Assembly: GCF_001267925.1 (NCBI RefSeq)
Contig: NZ_CP011409.1
Span: 3,472,001-3,536,000, forward strand
Origin: Herbaspirillum hiltneri N3
GTDB taxonomy: Bacteria; Pseudomonadota; Gammaproteobacteria; Burkholderiales; Burkholderiaceae_D
Reading direction: 5' to 3'
DNA: 64,000 nucleotides
Shown: piece after piece, positions 1-8,553 of the stretch
Layout: each line of letters begins with the position of its first letter
Numbering within the stretch: position 1 is the stretch's first letter
The notes under the pieces: model-generated
The model's database searches: none
Told to the model about the DNA's origin: nothing
What the model saw: the letters and a program-made list of their open reading frames with translations, nothing else
Program-made: the position numbers and the translations under genes

Positions 1-599
1 CCTGCGCGTGTGCTCACCAGCACGCTGACCTGCAGCGACGACAAGGCGCGCATGTCGGAAATCAGTTTTTTGTCGACCGGGAAACCCATCACGACCCAGC
101 CGATGATGACCGGAGCCCGCACCGGCACGGCGACGATCTGAAACAGGTTGTCGTCAACGATCACGGTGTCGGAGGCGCCGTTGGTGGCGACAGCCTTGCC
201 GACCAGCTCCAGCGCGCTGCGCTGCAGGTCGGTGCTGGGATAGGCCTGGGTGGACGCCTTGACGCGCTGATCGGTGCCGATCAGCATCGACAGCGTCGAG
301 CCGATGCGCGCGCCGTGGTTTTCGAGTACGGAGGTGATGGTTTCGCGATCGTCGGTGCCGAGCGCCTGGCGGAAGCCGAAATCCGACGCCAGCAACCGGG
401 CGCCCTGGGTCAGCTTGTCGGCATTCTGCTCCAGCAGGCGCAGGAACACGCGCTCGCCGATGATCAGCTCGTCGCGGATCGACGCGCGCGCGTTTTCATC
501 GATCGCCTTGCGAATGGCGATGAAACCCGCCAGCTGGACCAGCAGGATCAGGATGATGAATAGTGCAACGATGCGGTTTTCCAGCCGATGCCAACGCAC
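1..599 (-). CDS. Cache-domain membrane sensor, N-terminal part (probable c-di-GMP enzyme), cut by window edge
   Basis: Reading leftward from a GTG at 599 there is an open frame to the window edge (about 199 residues). GGAG lies 7 bases before this GTG. The protein begins with a short basic segment, one membrane helix (about residues 10-29), then an extracytoplasmic region containing ADKLTQGARLLASDFGFRQAL and FQIVAVPVRAPVIIGWVVMG, typical of double-Cache sensors. Such sensors usually continue into HAMP and GGDEF/EAL domains in this taxonomic group, but the output domain is outside the window and is inferred only. It follows the cupredoxin-like gene by 37 bases on the same strand, so the two are probably co-transcribed. 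Confidence 0.7.
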   Translation of the reverse strand, partial: MRWHRLENRIVALFIILILLVQLAGFIAIRKAIDENARASIRDELIIGERVFLRLLEQNADKLTQGARLLASDFGFRQALGTDDRETITSVLENHGARIGSTLSMLIGTDQRVKASTQAYPSTDLQRSALELVGKAVATNGASDTVIVDDNLFQIVAVPVRAPVIIGWVVMGFPVDKKLISDMRALSSLQVSVLVSTRA

Positions 600-636
600 T
601 TGTGAGCTCCCCGTTTCCCTTAGCTTGCGATGACGC

Positions 637-1284
637 TTATTCCACCGGAACGGCCTTGACGGCCAGCTTGACCGAGGCGTTCATATCGGCGCCCTGATAC
701 GTGATCGGCTGCTCCATCGCCGCCTCATTGGGCGCCATCTTGAAATACCAGGCCTTCAGCGCGTATTTGCCGTTGACCAGGCCGTCCAGCTTGACGCGCC
801 CGGCCATGTCGGTCTTGCCGAAGAACGGCGTATTGACGACTTGCACGTACGCGACCATCTGGTCGTGAATATTACAGCCCAGCACCACGGTGCCGACCTT
901 GTCGAACACGATCGGGCTGGTCGGCACGCCGGAATACAGCTTCAGCTCGAAAGTCTTGGCCGGCGAAAACGAATAGACGTGATGCCGCACCTTGTCGTGA
1001 TTGGGAAAGAGAATAGGCGTGCCGACTTGCACCACGCTTACCAGCGGGAAGAATTTGACGTCCTTTTGCTCCACTTCGGCCTGCTTGAGCGATTTCGGCA
1101 CCACCTGGCCGCCGGCCGGCTCGGCGTACACCACCGCATTGGGCACGGGCGCGCCGGTGACGTCGAGCACCTGCACGGTCACGGTCGCGGCCGCAGCGCT
1201 CACGGCGGCGCCGGCCGCCAGCAACGCAAGACCCCCTGCCAGCATGCGACGGGCATGCCGGTGAACAAACGATAGACGCATCAT
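637..1284 (-). CDS. Secreted cupredoxin-like (methylamine utilization-type) protein
   Basis: About 215 residues. A signal peptide (basic start, then a long Ala/Leu/Gly stretch ending near SAAAA) leads into a beta-rich domain. The segments NHDKVRHHVYSFSP and GCNIHDQM supply a His, then Cys-x2-His-x2-Met, the arrangement of a type 1 copper site, so a periplasmic blue-copper fold is likely. Proteins of this kind are often labelled methylamine utilization protein, yet no methylamine dehydrogenase genes are present, so that name should not be read as a function. The frame is open 48 bases further upstream, but the chosen Met-Met start gives a proper signal peptide. It precedes the Cache sensor gene, which suggests a ligand-sensing partnership (inference). 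Confidence 0.65.
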   Translation of the reverse strand: MMRLSFVHRHARRMLAGGLALLAAGAAVSAAAATVTVQVLDVTGAPVPNAVVYAEPAGGQVVPKSLKQAEVEQKDVKFFPLVSVVQVGTPILFPNHDKVRHHVYSFSPAKTFELKLYSGVPTSPIVFDKVGTVVLGCNIHDQMVAYVQVVNTPFFGKTDMAGRVKLDGLVNGKYALKAWYFKMAPNEAAMEQPITYQGADMNASVKLAVKAVPVE

Positions 1285-1399
1285 CGCCGCAAATTTGAAT
1301 TTGAAAAACGGATCGAAAAATCGGCAGCACAACCTGCCAGCCTGCTCACCTCGGAATTGTTATCTGGGGCGTTTTTGGCGAGCGAGACTCATTATGCAA

Positions 1400-2017
1400 T
1401 TAATTCGATCTTTGCGCTGTTAAATAACCAACAACTGCCGGAACAATTTCTGATCGCACGCTGGCCGCATTGAGTCCCGGCGGCGCGATCAGCACCACCG
1501 CATTGACCAGCGCCTTGAGCATGCGCTGGACCACGAAGGCCGCCACATCCACGTCCGGCGCGCTGATGCTCTTGCGATGCTTGATCAGGACGCCGCGGAT
1601 GGCTTCAAAGAAGCGCTGGCGGACATGGTTCGACACCGGCAGGTGAAATGAGGGGAATTCTTCTTCCAGGATGCGATTGAGTTCCGGTTCGACCAGATGC
1701 GCCGCCACCAGCGCCTCGATCAGCGCTTCGAAGTCGCGCTCGAGGCTGCCCGAGGCGTCCATCTTCGCGACGACTTCTTCAAACAGATGCAGCATGCGCG
1801 CGACGTGGCGTTCGCGCAGCGCAAAAATCAGCGCGTCTTTGTTGGGAAAATACTGATACAGCGAACCGACGCTGATGCCCGCCGCTTCCGCCACGAGATT
1901 GGTGTTGGTCTTGGCGTAACCGCGTTCCACCAGCACTCTCGCCATGGCGTCCAGGATAGTGTCGACCATGGCTTTCGAGCGCGCCTGGCGAGGTTCTTTA
2001 CGTGGCTGCAGTTTCAT
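1400..2017 (-). CDS. TetR/AcrR-family repressor of the adjacent efflux operon
   Basis: 205 residues. The N-terminal DNA-binding domain (about residues 10-60) includes the helix-turn-helix NLVAEAAGISVGSLYQYFPN, and the rest is an all-helical ligand-binding domain. It is divergent from the NodT-EmrA-EmrB operon with about 245 bases between start codons, the classic layout of a local repressor that responds to the pump's substrate. An inverted-repeat cluster lies in that gap (2060-2092). The effector is unknown. Efflux control is inferred from position. Confidence 0.85.
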   Translation of the reverse strand: MKLQPRKEPRQARSKAMVDTILDAMARVLVERGYAKTNTNLVAEAAGISVGSLYQYFPNKDALIFALRERHVARMLHLFEEVVAKMDASGSLERDFEALIEALVAAHLVEPELNRILEEEFPSFHLPVSNHVRQRFFEAIRGVLIKHRKSISAPDVDVAAFVVQRMLKALVNAVVLIAPPGLNAASVRSEIVPAVVGYLTAQRSN

Positions 2018-2059
2018 TTTTCAATCCAACTTTCTAACATGAGCTAATGTTCGTATATG

Positions 2060-2092
2060 CGAGTATAATACAAAAAGATGAGTTTTTACTCG
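2060..2092. promoter_or_regulatory. Candidate TetR operator and promoter region of efflux operon
   Basis: CGAGTA at 2060-2065 is matched by TACTCG at 2087-2092, and GAGT/ACTC (2080-2083, 2088-2091) forms a nested inverted repeat. A consensus -10 hexamer TATAAT lies at 2064-2069 on the plus strand, overlapping the first half-site, so binding here would block transcription of the pump genes. No good -35 element is visible at the matching distance. Confidence 0.45.
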
Positions 2093-2262
2093 CTAGCGTG
2101 CAAACAGCTTCAGCAAGTAGCCACCGGCCAGGAAGTTCAAACGGTGGCAGCAACCTCGTCGAAAAATTCAGCATCAGGTCGGTTGCCGGACTCATCGGCG
2201 ACGCATTAGCTATATTGATCCACATCCAGATACAGCAATAAGAATCCACTTTGGAGAATGTC

Positions 2263-3762
2263 ATGACATCCGCCTCATCGCCCGCACTGCGTTTGCGGGT
2301 GGTCGCCCTTTGCGCGCTCACCATCGGCACCTTCGGCCTGTCCGGCTGTGCCAGCTTCAGCGGCATCGGCAGCGATAAACACATGGCGCAACCCGGCGAT
2401 TACGCCGCCGAGCGCAGCCTGGCCGCTCAGGGCCAGGGCCAATGGCCGGCCGCCAATTGGGTTGACCAGTTCGGCGACGCGCAGCTCAGCGCGCTGATTG
2501 CCGAAGCCATGGAAAACAGCCCCAGCCTTCAGCAAGCCCAGGCGCGTATCGCCTCGGCCAGCGCACTGGCCGAAAGCAAGGGCGCACCGCTGCTGCCGAC
2601 CGTGACCGCCGATGCGTCCGTCACGCGCAACCTGTTTCCGGAAACCACCATTTATCCGCCACCCTACGGCGGCAGCTGGTACAACGAGAAAAAAGCGTTC
2701 CTGAACCTCGGCTATGAGCTGGATCTCTGGGGCAAGAACCATGCCGCACTGGCGCAAGCCGTGTCGCAGCAGAAGGCCGCCGAAGCCGGCGCCCAGGAAA
2801 CCCGCCTGGTGCTGGCCAGTTCGATTGCCTCGACCTACAACCAGCTGGCGACCGAATATGCGCTGCATGATATTGCGCAGCGCACCGTCAACCAGCGCGA
2901 GTCGCTGCAAAGGATCACCTCCGACCGCGTCAAGACCGGTCTCGACACGCAGATCGAACGCAGCCAGTCGCAAGGCAGCAGCGCCGAAGCACGCGCCCAG
3001 CTGGTGCAAAGCGAAGGCCAGATCACGCTGACGCGCCAGCAGCTCGGCGTACTGATCGGCAAGGGTCCGGACCGCGGCCTGCAAATCGCCGCGCCGCGCA
3101 TGGCCACGCTGACCACGCCGGAACTGCCGGCGCAGTTGCCGCTGAACCTGCTTGGCCGCCGTCCCGACATCGTCGCGGCACGCTGGCAGGTAGAAGCCGC
3201 GACCAAGGACATCGATGTCGCCAAGGCGCGCTTCTATCCCGACATCAACCTGTCGGCGATGATCGGCTTCGACTCGCTGCTCAACTCGAATCCGTTCACG
3301 GCCGCTAGCAAGAGCATTGCGTTCGGCCCGGCGATCAGCCTGCCGGTCTTCGAAGGCGGCGCGCTGCGCGCCAACCTGAAGGGATCATATGCATCGTACG
3401 ACATGGCGGTGGCGTCGTATAACCAGACGCTCAATGAAGCCTACGGCGACGTCGCCCGGCAGATCACCGGCATTCGTTCCATTGATCGCCAGCTGCCGAT
3501 TCGCCGCGAAGCACTGGCGTCGACGCAGCGCGCCTACGATCTGGCGCGCGAACGCTATCGCATCGGCCTGACCTCGCAACTGGTGGTGCTCAACGCCGAA
3601 ACCGCCCTGCTCGCCCAGCAACAGGCGCTGATCAACCTGGAAGCCAGCAAGCGCAACCAGCAGATCGGCCTGTTCAAGGCGCTGGGCGGCGGCTTCGATG
3701 CGCAGCAGGCGGGGCTGGCGATTGCAACGCCGGCAGCCCCTGCGGCAACCAAGGCGCAATAA
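2263..3762 (+). CDS. Outer-membrane efflux lipoprotein, NodT/OprM family
   Basis: 499 residues from the ATG at 2263, with GGAG 6 bases upstream; a TTG four codons earlier is less likely because it would overlap this ribosome-binding site. The signal peptide ends in the lipobox LSGC with the acylated Cys at residue 29. Two repeats of the outer-membrane efflux domain follow, including the typical LLGRRPDIVAARWQVEAA segment and SLPVFEGGALRANL. The protein forms the trimeric exit channel of a tripartite pump together with the EmrA and EmrB partners encoded downstream. First gene of the operon. Confidence 0.9.
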   Translation: MTSASSPALRLRVVALCALTIGTFGLSGCASFSGIGSDKHMAQPGDYAAERSLAAQGQGQWPAANWVDQFGDAQLSALIAEAMENSPSLQQAQARIASASALAESKGAPLLPTVTADASVTRNLFPETTIYPPPYGGSWYNEKKAFLNLGYELDLWGKNHAALAQAVSQQKAAEAGAQETRLVLASSIASTYNQLATEYALHDIAQRTVNQRESLQRITSDRVKTGLDTQIERSQSQGSSAEARAQLVQSEGQITLTRQQLGVLIGKGPDRGLQIAAPRMATLTTPELPAQLPLNLLGRRPDIVAARWQVEAATKDIDVAKARFYPDINLSAMIGFDSLLNSNPFTAASKSIAFGPAISLPVFEGGALRANLKGSYASYDMAVASYNQTLNEAYGDVARQITGIRSIDRQLPIRREALASTQRAYDLARERYRIGLTSQLVVLNAETALLAQQQALINLEASKRNQQIGLFKALGGGFDAQQAGLAIATPAAPAATKAQ

Positions 3763-3849
3763 TTTTTATCAGACGGATCCAAGCGTGACGCAACTGCCCA
3801 TGAGCGGTTGCGCCTCCCAGAAAAAACAAAGAGATACACGGAGTAATTC

Positions 3850-5076
3850 ATGAGTGAAGCCCTTCCACAAAACGGCAGCGCCGCCAGCAACGGTAATGGC
3901 AACGGCAAACGCAAGCGCCAGTTGCTGCTGCTGACGATCGTCCTGCTGGCCATTGCCATCGGCCTTTTCCTGTACTGGTTCCTGCATGCCCGCTTTTTCG
4001 AAGAAACCGACGACGCTTACGTCGGCGGCAACGTCGTGCAGATTTCGGCGCAGGTCGGCGGCACCGTCACCGCGATCAAGGCCGACGACACGCAAGTCGT
4101 CAAGGCCGGCCAGCAACTGGTGTCGCTCGACGCCGCCGACACCAAACTCGCCCTGGCGCAAGCCGAAGCGGCATTGGCCCAGGCCGTGCGCCAGACCCGC
4201 CAGACCTTCCTGAACAACGACACGCTGGCGGCCAACGTCGCTGCGGCTGAAACCAATCTCGCACGCTCCCGCGACGACCTGCAACGCCGTCAGGCCGGCA
4301 TCGCTTCCGGCGCCGTCTCGCAGGAAGACCTGGCGCATGCCCAGGACGCCGTCAAGAATGCCGCCGCCGCACTCGACCAGGCCCGCGCCAGTCTTGCCGC
4401 CAATCGCGCCCTGACCGATCACACCAGCGTGACCGAACATCCGAATGTGCTGCAGGCGGCCACCCAGGTGCGCAACGCCTACCTGAACTACGCCCGCGTC
4501 AATATCGTGGCGCCGGTCTCGGGCTTCGTGTCCAAGCGTTCGGTGCAACTGGGCCAGCGCATTGCTCCCGGCAACCCGCTGATGGCCATCGTGCCGCTGG
4601 AACAGATCTGGATTGACGCCAACTTCAAGGAAGGCCAGTTGAAGCACATCCGCATCGGCCAGCCGGTTGAGGTGATTGCCGACGTCTACGGTTCCGACGT
4701 CAAGTACAAGGGCACCGTGGTCGGCTTCTCGGCCGGCACGGGTGGCGCCTTCTCGCTGTTGCCTGCGCAGAACGCCACCGGCAACTGGATCAAGGTGGTC
4801 CAGCGCGTGCCGGTGCGCATCGCGCTCGATCCGCAGGAAGTCCAGGCGCATCCGCTGCGCGTCGGCCTGTCGACCACCGCCACTGTGGACATCCACGGCG
4901 ACGGCAAGACGCTGGAAGCAGCACCGACCAACTTCCAGACCAACGTCTACAGCGACCTCGGCAAGCAAGCCGATGAGATCGTCGACCGCATCATCAGCGA
5001 CAACGCCAGCGGCCTGCAGGCTCAGAACCAGACGGCGTCGAAGAAGAAGGCCGCCATCGTCATTCCTCACACCTGA
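3850..5076 (+). CDS. emrA: EmrA-type membrane fusion protein (HlyD family)
   Basis: 408 residues: a basic cytoplasmic start, one membrane helix (about 24-43), a lipoyl-like region starting ETDDAYVGGNVVQISAQVGG, a helical hairpin of coiled-coil character (about 95-210) and a second lipoyl/beta-barrel part containing VAPVSGFVSKRSVQLGQ. It bridges the inner-membrane transporter and the outer-membrane channel. It lies 87 bases after the NodT gene and 15 before emrB on the same strand. Confidence 0.9.
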   Translation: MSEALPQNGSAASNGNGNGKRKRQLLLLTIVLLAIAIGLFLYWFLHARFFEETDDAYVGGNVVQISAQVGGTVTAIKADDTQVVKAGQQLVSLDAADTKLALAQAEAALAQAVRQTRQTFLNNDTLAANVAAAETNLARSRDDLQRRQAGIASGAVSQEDLAHAQDAVKNAAAALDQARASLAANRALTDHTSVTEHPNVLQAATQVRNAYLNYARVNIVAPVSGFVSKRSVQLGQRIAPGNPLMAIVPLEQIWIDANFKEGQLKHIRIGQPVEVIADVYGSDVKYKGTVVGFSAGTGGAFSLLPAQNATGNWIKVVQRVPVRIALDPQEVQAHPLRVGLSTTATVDIHGDGKTLEAAPTNFQTNVYSDLGKQADEIVDRIISDNASGLQAQNQTASKKKAAIVIPHT

Positions 5077-5091
5077 TCGGACGCATCCTCC

Positions 5092-6657
5092 ATGGCGAGC
5101 AGTCCTCAAACCTATACACCACCGCCGCCGCTGACCGGCGGCAAGCTGGTGCTGGGCACCTTGTGCGTGTCGCTGGCGGTGTTCATGAACGTGCTCGATT
5201 CGTCGATTGCGAACGTGGCGATCCCGACCATCTCGGGCAACCTCGGCGTCTCCATCGATGAAGGCACCTGGGTCATTACCTCTTTTGCAGCGGCCAATGC
5301 GATCTCGATTCCGCTGACCGGCTGGCTGACGCAGCGTATCGGCGCAGTGCGCCTGTTCGTCTCCTCGGTGCTGCTGTTCGTGCTGGCGTCGTGGCTGTGC
5401 GGCCTGGCGCCGACACTGCCGATCCTGCTGGGCGCGCGCGTCCTGCAAGGCCTGGTGGCCGGCCCGATGGTGCCACTGTCGCAATCGCTGCTGCTGGGGG
5501 CCTACCCCAAATCCAAAGCCTCGTTTGCGCTGGCGCTATGGGGCATGACCGCCGTGGTCGCGCCGGTGGCCGGACCGGCGCTGGGCGGCTGGATTACCGA
5601 TGCCTATAAATGGCCGTGGATCTTCTACATCAACATCCCGGTCGGCTTGCTGGCCGCCGGCATGACGATGGCGATCTACAAGGATCGCGAAAGTCCCACG
5701 CATAAACTGCCGATCGACACCATCGGCCTGCTGTTGCTGATCACCTGGGTGGCGGCATTCCAGATCATGCTCGACAAGGGCAAGGACCTGGACTGGTTTG
5801 CGTCGCCGACCATCGTGACGCTCGGCATCATTGCGGCGGTGGCCTTCGCCTACTTCGTGATCTGGGAATTGAACAACGACCATCCCGTGGTGGACTTGCG
5901 CCTGTTCGGCAGGCGCAACTTCTTCGGCGGCACGGTGGCGATCTCCATCGGCTACGGCGTGTTCTTCGGCAACCTGGTGCTGCTGCCGCAATGGCTGCAG
6001 CAGTATCTCGGCTACCGGTCCATCGACTCCGGCCTGTCGACGGCGCCGATCGGTATTTTTGCGGTGATCCTGATGCCGCTGATCGGCAGGTTCCTGCCGC
6101 GCATGGATGCACGCAAGGTGGCGACGGCGTCCTTCGTCGGCTTTGCCTGCGTGTTCTTCATGCGCTCGCGCTACAACCTGGAAGTCGATCAGTGGACGGT
6201 CATTTTGCCGACGCTGTTGCAGGGTATTCCAACGGCGATGTTCTTCGTGCCGCTGACGGTGCTGCTGCTGTCCGGCCTGCCGCCGGAACGCATCCCCGCC
6301 GCTGCCGGCCTGTCGAGCTTCGTGCGCGTGTTCTGCGGCGCGATCGGCACCTCGGTGGCGACCACCGCGTGGAACAACCGCACCATCGTTCATCACGCCC
6401 AGCTGATCGAACATGCCACACCTTACAGCACGGCGTTGCAGCAGATGTTCAGCAATCTCACCGGCAATTTCGGCATGAGCACCGAGCAGGCCACCGGCCT
6501 GATCGAACGCAACCTGAACGCGCAGGCGGCGATGATCGGCATCAACGACATCTTCTGGCTGTCGGGCGTGATTTTCCTGGTGATCATTCCGGTGATCTGG
6601 ATCATCAAGCCCGCCAAGGGCAACGCAGGCGCGGAAGCGGCGGCCGCGGCGCACTGA
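5092..6657 (+). CDS. emrB: EmrB/QacA-type multidrug MFS transporter (DHA2, 14 helices)
   Basis: 521 residues, strongly hydrophobic throughout. The start FMNVLDSSIANVAIPTI carries the acidic residue typical of DHA2 transporters (helix 1), and APVAGPALGGWITD is the antiporter motif C. It is the energised component: drug/proton exchange passed on through EmrA and the outer-membrane factor. Third gene of the operon, followed by a strong hairpin terminator. Substrate unknown. Confidence 0.92.
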   Translation: MASSPQTYTPPPPLTGGKLVLGTLCVSLAVFMNVLDSSIANVAIPTISGNLGVSIDEGTWVITSFAAANAISIPLTGWLTQRIGAVRLFVSSVLLFVLASWLCGLAPTLPILLGARVLQGLVAGPMVPLSQSLLLGAYPKSKASFALALWGMTAVVAPVAGPALGGWITDAYKWPWIFYINIPVGLLAAGMTMAIYKDRESPTHKLPIDTIGLLLLITWVAAFQIMLDKGKDLDWFASPTIVTLGIIAAVAFAYFVIWELNNDHPVVDLRLFGRRNFFGGTVAISIGYGVFFGNLVLLPQWLQQYLGYRSIDSGLSTAPIGIFAVILMPLIGRFLPRMDARKVATASFVGFACVFFMRSRYNLEVDQWTVILPTLLQGIPTAMFFVPLTVLLLSGLPPERIPAAAGLSSFVRVFCGAIGTSVATTAWNNRTIVHHAQLIEHATPYSTALQQMFSNLTGNFGMSTEQATGLIERNLNAQAAMIGINDIFWLSGVIFLVIIPVIWIIKPAKGNAGAEAAAAAH

Positions 6658-6681
6658 TCCGCACCCTGCTCTTGCGCAAAG

Positions 6682-6716
6682 AAAAGCGCTCGCTCCCGCA
6701 CGGGACGAGCGCTTTT
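6682..6716 (+). terminator. Rho-independent terminator of efflux operon
   Basis: An 11-bp stem AAAAGCGCTCG (6682-6692) pairs with CGAGCGCTTTT (6706-6716), continued inside by TCCCG/CGGGA, and is followed by a T run. It starts 25 bases after the emrB stop. Confidence 0.9.
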
Positions 6717-7212
6717 TTTGTTCACGACGTTACCGATGCAGTAACAACCGCATCCGGCATGGCGGTGAGCACCTCACCCGATCCGCATACCTATACGCAA
6801 AGCTAGCGAACTTTCGACTCGCGAACCACGCAAACACCTCCAAACATTTTTCCGGTGTGTCAAAGCACAATTGCGAGTACTCATCATATCTCAGTGAATC
6901 AAACCGAAATTCACCTTAACAACTAAAGAAAATACGGAACTCATATCACCCCGTATTTTCTCATTCCTGAATCTGGCGGAATTTACAGCACGACAAATAG
7001 TGCTGGCTGTGCGACTTGTCGATCATCGACAGACCTTTCCATTTGTGAAAATAGTACAGATCGGCCACGCATTTTGTGGTGGCGACTATCGCGATCGCAG
7101 CCCTATAGTCCTTCTTGTCGCGAAAAAACGTGGCCGGCACAGTCGGTCAAACGTAAGCGTCGGCAGTTGAATTTTTTACTGCGTTGCCAAAAAAATAACG
7201 GAGACAACAACG
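6717..7212. other. Non-coding region upstream of polyol operon
   Basis: About 500 bases with no supported gene. It is noticeably more AT-rich between about 6840 and 6960 than its surroundings. It contains a perfect 10-bp inverted repeat, GAAAATACGG (6928-6937) and CCGTATTTTC (6951-6960), separated by 13 bases, and must hold the promoter of the polyol operon. I could not assign a clear -35/-10 pair or a sigma-54 site. Confidence 0.5.
6928..6960. repeat. Perfect 10-bp inverted repeat in polyol operon upstream region
   Basis: Two arms of 10 bases, fully complementary, with a 13-base loop. No T run follows on the plus strand beyond TTTTCTC, so it may be either a stem-loop in a long leader transcript or a protein-binding site, for example for the AraC regulator encoded in the operon. 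Confidence 0.4.
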
Positions 7213-8487
7213 ATGAATAAACATTTCTGTACCGGCGCGCTCGCCGGCTTCGCATTACTGACCTCCACGGCTTTCGCGGCAGACTCCTGCAACGTACCGC
7301 AATTGAAGGTTCTCGCACAAAAAACATTGGGTCTGACAACCATGGAAAAATCCTTGGCGGAATACAGCAAGACCAGCGGCACCAAAGTCGACCTCGTGTA
7401 TTTCGGCGAAAACGACCGCCGTGGCAAGTCTCGCCTGGATGCCTCCACCAAAGCTGGTGCCTACCAAGTGTATTACGTCGACGAAGCCAATGTGGCCGAA
7501 TTCGCGGCAGCCGGTTGGATTTTGCCGTTGTTGAAGTACTACCCGAAGGAATACGACTACAACGATTTCCTGCCGGGTCGCCGTTCCGTGGCGAGCTACA
7601 AGGATGTCGCTTACTTTGCGCCGTTGTACGGCGGCGGCGACTTCCTTTATTACCGCAAGGATTTGCTGGAAAAGGCCCACATTGCCGTGCCGCAAACGCT
7701 GAGCGAACTGCAGACTGCCATCAAGAAGCTGAATAATCCCCCGAACGTTTATGGCTGGGTGGCGCGCGGTCAACGCGGCTCAGGTATGAACGTCTGGCGC
7801 TGGTCTCCCTTTTTCACTGCCATGGGCGGCGAATGGGTTGGCAAGGATGGCAAAGCCAGCTTCAATTCCGCTGCCGGCGTAAAAGCCACGCAAACCTACA
7901 TGGATCTGCTGAAATACGCACCTCCCGGCAGCGCCACCTATGACTGGAGCAATGCGATCGAAGCCTTCCGCGCTGGCAAGGTTGCGTTCATGATCGAGTC
8001 CACGCCATTCGCCGACTGGATGGAAGACGCCAGCAAATCCTCGGTGGCAAGCACTGTCGGCTACGCCCGGCCACCTGCGCCGCTGTCTTCTGCTGGCTTC
8101 GGCCACGGTTTTGCCATTGCTGCTTACGGCAGCAAGGACGAGTGCACCCGCCAGGCCGCCGGCAAATTCATCGCCTGGGCCAGCAGCAAAGAGCAAGAAC
8201 AGGCGCGCCTCAAGGATGGCGTGTTCAGCGACTATAACCGCACCAGCACAATTGCCAGCCCTTTCTTCAAGCAGCACGTGAAACCTGGCATCGTCACCGG
8301 TCTGAATGCAATCAGCGACACCACCAAACTCAACATCTGGTCGTCACCTGTATGGCCGCAGGTGGGCGATAACCTTGGTGTGGTGCTGGAGGAACTGTTC
8401 ACCGGTACTCGTACCAATGTCAAAGCCGCACTGGACGATGCTGCCAAATATACCGACGCCGTCAGCGCTCGCGCCAACCGCCGCTAG
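7213..8487 (+). CDS. Polyol/sugar ABC transporter periplasmic binding protein
   Basis: 424 residues with a Sec signal peptide (about 1-22, ending AFAA). The fold is that of family 1 sugar-binding proteins: ends with repeated segments such as YVDEANVAEFAAAGWILPL, RSVASYKDVAYFAPLYGGGDFLYYRKDLL and AFRAGKVAFMIESTPFADWM, resembling the mannitol/sorbitol binding proteins (SmoE-like). It captures the substrate in the periplasm for the two permeases that follow. First gene of a seven-gene operon whose other enzymes oxidise a polyol to a ketose and phosphorylate xylulose, so xylitol, D-arabitol or sorbitol are the likely ligands (inference). Confidence 0.85.
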   Translation: MNKHFCTGALAGFALLTSTAFAADSCNVPQLKVLAQKTLGLTTMEKSLAEYSKTSGTKVDLVYFGENDRRGKSRLDASTKAGAYQVYYVDEANVAEFAAAGWILPLLKYYPKEYDYNDFLPGRRSVASYKDVAYFAPLYGGGDFLYYRKDLLEKAHIAVPQTLSELQTAIKKLNNPPNVYGWVARGQRGSGMNVWRWSPFFTAMGGEWVGKDGKASFNSAAGVKATQTYMDLLKYAPPGSATYDWSNAIEAFRAGKVAFMIESTPFADWMEDASKSSVASTVGYARPPAPLSSAGFGHGFAIAAYGSKDECTRQAAGKFIAWASSKEQEQARLKDGVFSDYNRTSTIASPFFKQHVKPGIVTGLNAISDTTKLNIWSSPVWPQVGDNLGVVLEELFTGTRTNVKAALDDAAKYTDAVSARANRR

Positions 8488-8553
8488 GACATTTTCTGAT
8501 TGCACGGCGGTGCCTCACCGGTACCGCCAGGCGTGGCTTTTCGAGAAAAAACA

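Noticed and set aside
637..1284. Methylamine utilization role for the cupredoxin-like protein
   Set aside because: The family label is often transferred, but no mau genes or methylamine dehydrogenase occur here, so no such function is claimed.
2047..2241. 64-codon open frame in the efflux leader
   Set aside because: No ribosome site, no recognisable protein features, and it covers the operator and promoter region.
3769..5484. Long open frame on the minus strand, antisense to emrA and emrB
   Set aside because: Arg/Gln/Ala-rich translation with no family features; it is the mirror of the plus-strand codon bias of GC-rich genes. The same applies to long antisense frames over 17582-18733, 18794-20545, 20758-22290, 33759-34991, 59476-60972 and 62270-63394.
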